A program made the translations under genes and the position numbers. The notes below the pieces were generated by a model, which ran no database searches, was not told the origin of the DNA, and worked only from the letters and a program-made list of their open reading frames with translations. Below are positions 60,300 to 64,000 of a stretch of 64,000 nucleotides of DNA, piece by piece. The number at the start of each line of letters is the position of its first letter. Positions within the stretch are counted from its first letter, which is position 1. Source of the DNA: Pseudisothecium myosuroides (lineage: Eukaryota > Streptophyta > Bryopsida > Hypnales > Lembophyllaceae). Location: contig OX637295.1 of NCBI GenBank assembly GCA_951799445.1, positions 6,076,001 through 6,140,000 of the forward strand, written 5' to 3'.

Positions 60300-60953
60300 A
60301 TTATTGAGTTTTAAATGGGGGGGATATTTGTGTGCTAAAATTTGTTGTTAATTATTTTCAATAAAATATTATGTAAAACCATGAAAATTGACTTTAAATT
60401 TTTTCCAAAAATGGAGTTTTGCTTTCTTGAAGTTGAAATTTGGTATGCATGATCAAGAATACATAGGAATACAATGATGTAAGATTTACATTATTTTTTT
60501 GAAAAATAGTGTTTGAAAATGGGGGCGTTCGTGTGGGAACAAAAAGGGGCAACAAGACTTTTGTCCCCCCATTGTACAAAGTTTGGTCATATGACACCTC
60601 ACATCAAACTCTTCAAAGATCATATTTTTGTTACTTAATGGGGTGCTTTTCAACATGAAAAATGTGCATAAGGATGTTTCCTACATATTTATGCAATTGA
60701 ATTGAAAAAATATTAAGCTTCAATTTTTTTCAATTAAGTATCATGTAAATCCATGAATATTATATGAAACAATTCACCAAATATGGAGTTTGGGTTTGTT
60801 GAAACTAAAATTTGGTATGCTTGATCAGGACTGCGTAAGAATTGAAATGGTGATTATGCAAGATAAAAGATGCCAATTATATTCTATATTATATAAAATC
60901 CTTTGAATGGCACAACAATGGGTAGTTTGTAAGATTATTGTACCCTATTGTAC
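60300..60953 (+). repeat. Diverged tandem duplication, ~370-bp unit
   Basis: Unit 1 (about 60300-60578) and unit 2 (about 60660-60953) share, in order: TTCAAT-AA-TAT(T/C)ATGTAAA-CCATGAA, AATGGAGTTT-G-TTTCTTGAA, AAATTTGGTATGCWTGATCA, and a terminal TTGT(A/C)CCC--ATTGTACA. Unit 2 abuts the palindrome. Confidence 0.6.
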
Positions 60954-62361
60954 AGTGGGGTACCATTCAAAATGGCGTATTTGAAATCGCAAGGAAGGAA
61001 ATTTTACATCTACCAATTTTGACAGCCTTGCAAGGGCTCAAAAATTGATCTTTGACCATGAAATGTTTACCACAACATCATCTATAAGTTATTTATATGT
61101 TTGTCAAATTTCAAGGCCCAAAGATTTACACAAAAAAAGATATTCAAAATCTACCAACATGTGTAGCCGTGAGAAAATTTTTACTACTGCCAACTTTGAC
61201 ACCCTCCCAAGGACTGAAATTTCTTTTTGTCCTACAAAATTTTTGGCATAGGACCATATACCAGTATATGTTGCTTACATGTGTGAAAAATTTCAAGTCC
61301 AAAAGACCCACATAAAAATAGATATTCAAAATCTACCAACATGTGTAGTTGTGAGAATCAATTTTACTACTACCAACTTTGACACTATCCCAAGGTTTGA
61401 AAAATTGTTTATTTATCATGAAATTTTTATGATGAAATCATCTCTTTGTTAATAAAATGTGTACCAAATTTCAAGTTCAAAAGATTCACACAAAAAAAGA
61501 TATGCTAGTTCTACCAATGTATGTAGCTGTGAGAAAAATTTCACTACTCCCAACTTTGACACTATCCCAAGGGCTGAAAAAAAACATTTTACCATGAAAT
61601 TTTTGGCATGAGATCATTTCTATATTGATAAAATGTATGACAAATTTCAAGGTCAAAAGATTTACCGAAAAAAGATATTCTAACTCTACCAACATGTGTA
61701 GTTGTGAGAATGACTTTCTACATCTATGTGAAATTTTAGCCCAAAAATGACACTATCCCAAGGGCTCAAAAAATCGTTCTCACAACTACACATGTTGGTA
61801 GAATTAACATATCTTTTTTTGTGAATCTTTTGAACTTGAAATTTGGTACACATTTTATTAACATAGAGATGATTTCATCATAAAAATTTCATGGTAAATA
61901 AACAATTTTTCAAATCTTGGGATAGTGTCAAAGTTGGTAGTAGTAAAATTGATTCTCACAACTACACATGTTGGTAGATTTGAATATCTATTTTTGTGTG
62001 GGCCTCTTGGACTTGAAATTTTTCACACATGTAATCAACATATATATGATCCTATGTCAAAATTTTCATAGGACAAAAAAACAATTCAGTCCTTGGGAGG
62101 GTGTCAAATTTGGCAGTAGTAAAATTTTTCTCACAACTGCACATGTTGGTAGATTTTGAATATCTTTTTTTGTGTAAATCTTTGGGCCTTGAAATTTGGC
62201 ACACATATAAATAACTTATAGAGGATGTTGTGGTAAACATTTCATGGTCAAAGATCACTTTTTGAGCCCTCGGGAGGCTGTCAAAGTTGGCAGATGTGAA
62301 ATTTCCTTCCCTGCAATTTCAAAAACGCCATTTTGAATGGTACCCCACTGTACAGTTGGGT
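60947..62361. repeat. 1.4-kb palindrome with ~180-bp internal tandem units
   Basis: The outer ends are TGTACAGTGGGGTACCATTC and its exact complement. Each arm holds tandem units of about 180 bases, each containing CCAACATGTGTAG(T/C)(T/C)GTGAGAA, CCAACTTTGACAC, TCATGAAATTTTT and CAAATTTCAAG. The left arm has one unit more than the right, so the unpaired centre is about 61525-61775. Mirror frames at 61045-61251 (+) and 62052-62258 (-) are nearly identical because of the symmetry. Confidence 0.8.
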
Positions 62362-62973
62362 ATAGGAACCTTACAAATTTTCCAGTCAAATTTTGCTAGA
62401 AAGTTCATCAACTTCACGAAGCTCTAGCATGCTAAAAAATGAACCAATTTTGGAACCGCAAATTGCGTTGGAATTGCAATGAAGTGCACTTCAACTTCAT
62501 AACAAGTGAAAAAGGAATAAATTCAAATCATACAACAATTTGAATTTCTTTTATACACTATCTACCATTTCATAAAGAACCTTTGGAAGATAGTCAAAGT
62601 TTTTTTGCAATGGGGTGAAGAACAAGCAAACAACCATACAAGCAATTCAAGTAGTATGAGATCAAGTATCTCTTCAACAATTATGAAGGTTCATTTCTTA
62701 TATGTACTATTGAATACAAGTTGTAATTTTCACAAATGTTGGCAACACTAGATAGTACATAGTGTATAGAAAACATCAAACTCTTTGTATGATTTTTAGT
62801 TACATATGTGTGTTTGTAATGATGATAAAGTAGACTTCAATGTGATTCCAACGCAATTCAAAATTTGAAGTTCCATTCAATTTTGAGCATACACGGGCTT
62901 CCCAAAGTTGACCTAATCTCAACAGGATGCAAAAATTTGTAAAGTTCCTGTACCCGACTGTACAAGGAATCAT
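62350..62973. mobile_element. Inverted-repeat element abutting the palindrome
   Basis: The ends are TGTACAGTTGGGTATAGGAA and the complement of TGTACAGTCGGGTACAGGAA. Inner inverted blocks (about 62450-62490 and 62836-62880, AATTGCGTTGGAAT) support a single folded element. Its left end overlaps the palindrome's right end through the shared CTGTACAG. Confidence 0.6.
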
Positions 62974-63787
62974 GACTCAAATTTGGAGCCCGCTTGTATG
63001 AAATGCAACATGCTGCATTGCCCAAGCACAGATGCGTGTAACTTTGTTTTTCACATGTGAACTCTCAATGAGGATGTTATGATCAAGTACTGAAGAAAGC
63101 AAATCTTGCAATGCTCAGTTTCCAAATAAAAAGTGGAAAGAGGAGTATGCTTGTGGATTACATCAGAGCTGTTTTCTCAAACATTGATCACACATAGAAG
63201 TGCCACAGTAGGTTACTCCTAAAGACAATAAGCTTAGAGTGTCTGTGTTGCCATTGCTTTTGAGTTGAGCAGTAGCAGAAAAACTATTTGAGAGTGGACA
63301 ATCCTTGCCTCTCCTCTTCTCTGGTTTGTGAACATAACCTGACTTTGAATCACTGATTGTAGTTGTAAAGAAGATCAGCTGAGTCTCATTCCTATTTCAT
63401 GTTCACAGTTTCTAGTGAAATAGTATTCAAGTGGATTTACTTGAATGCCAGTGCTAATGACAACCATCAGACTGATCTCGAAAGGAACAATTTTATTCCA
63501 ACACAAAAAGGTAGATTTTGACAACATGCCAAACAGAGTCATTGCCTTTGCTAGTGATACCATACATCTTCTCTCGAGTCAATGATAGCAAATTAGGATG
63601 TGATTTCAAAGTGAAGAATTATCCCAAAAGAAATTGAAAGCATAATCCAAAGACAAATTCATAGTTCATCATTCATTAGTAATCTATTTTTATAAAGACA
63701 GTGTCATATTCCTTCAAGGAATTCAAGGTAATGAAAGCTTACATTGTTAGACAAAATTGTGCTACCAACAATATGACACAAAAAAAA
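62974..63787. other. Duplicated terpene-synthase flank, copy B
   Basis: 63231-63480 matches 47189-47440, and 63503-63787 matches about 49225-49513. Between them only about 23 bases remain, where copy A has about 1.78 kb. A shortened first candidate exon lies at 63273-63323. 62974-63230 is unassigned. Confidence 0.75.
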
Positions 63788-64000
63788 CTAGAGCCCTTGA
63801 CCTTTGACGCGAGGAACAATTTTCCAACTACTAGTCATGTCTCTGAGTTCGGGAAAGATCGAATCAGGCTGCCGATAGCGATCGTCCATGTAACTGAAGT
63901 GAACATTTCCAGCAACGATATCTCTGATATCTTGTGAGTGCTTTTGCAAAGTAGAGTTCGAAGCTTCAGCCTCCATATCCATGATCGTACGAGCATATGT
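63788..64000 (-). CDS. Microbial-type terpene synthase 2, C-terminal part only
   Basis: The last 70 codons and stop of a second MTPSL gene, cut by the window edge. The frame is open to position 64000 (TYARTIMDMEAEASNSTL...). It aligns without gaps to residues 355-424 of the first synthase: HSQDIRDIVAGNVHFSYMDD against HLQDIKALISGNIYYSFIDK, and RYRQ-DSIFPE-RD identical. The conserved RY pair is present. The DDxxxD and NSE motifs would lie outside the window, so activity cannot be judged. Confidence 0.88.
   Translation of the reverse strand, partial: TYARTIMDMEAEASNSTLQKHSQDIRDIVAGNVHFSYMDDRYRQPDSIFPELRDMTSSWKIVPRVKGQGL

Noticed and set aside
61045..62258. Pair of near-identical frames on opposite strands
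   Set aside because: They are mirror products of the palindrome rather than duplicated genes.
1..64000. CRISPR array, bacterial operon or phage-like island
   Set aside because: No regularly spaced short repeats with unique spacers exist, and genes with introns show the DNA is nuclear eukaryotic.

Overview
This is nuclear DNA of a land plant, most likely a non-seed plant (bryophyte, lycophyte or fern). Its genes have many short GT-AG introns and plant-type products (a plant GABA/amino-acid permease, NOG1, an organellar-type cysteinyl-tRNA synthetase, an F-box protein). It also carries two copies of a microbial-type terpene synthase, a family known from non-seed land plants and not from seed plants. 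The intergenic DNA is AT-rich and full of small inverted-repeat transposons. I cannot name the species.

Layout. 1-4.7 kb: a GABA-transporter-like permease (+), its N-terminus missing, with three diverged copies of one repeat in and before its first introns. 4.7-20 kb: gene-poor, with a Stowaway-type MITE, copies of a dispersed repeat ('R'), a 680-bp inverted repeat, a Mutator-like MITE with a 10-bp target duplication, a 60-bp minisatellite and one decayed gene fragment. 20.3-23 kb: a seven-exon gene (+) joining a short RAMA-like segment to an ADD zinc-finger module. 24.6-27.7 kb: NOG1 (-), six exons. 27.7-31.3 kb: repeats, an 800-bp palindrome and the leader of the next gene. 31.3-35.6 kb: cysteinyl-tRNA synthetase (+), nine exons. 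36-40.4 kb: a CACTA-type transposon with a smaller CACTA MITE inside it. 40.8-42.1 kb: an F-box gene (-) with a one-base frameshift in the F-box. 42.9-49.2 kb: transposon derivatives, including a 1.1-kb hairpin. 49.5-50.8 kb: terpene synthase 1 (-). 51.8-53.0 kb: two direct copies of a TATA-containing promoter and short first exon (-). 54.2-55.1 kb: two nested MITEs. 58.2 kb: a Ty3/gypsy reverse-transcriptase remnant. 60.3-63.0 kb: tandem and palindromic repeats. 63.2-64 kb: a second copy of the terpene-synthase segment, cut by the window edge.

There is no operon logic. NOG1 and cysteinyl-tRNA synthetase are housekeeping genes, for ribosome assembly and organellar translation. The RAMA/ADD protein is probably a chromatin or DNA-modification reader. 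The terpene synthases are specialised-metabolism genes that have been locally duplicated. The most distinctive features are the RAMA-like/ADD gene, the duplicated terpene-synthase locus with its repeated promoter, and transposon nests whose insertion order can be read from empty-site copies elsewhere in the window.

Exon boundaries were set by hand from reading-frame continuity, GT-AG sites and remembered family conservation. All identities and repeat limits are visual estimates.
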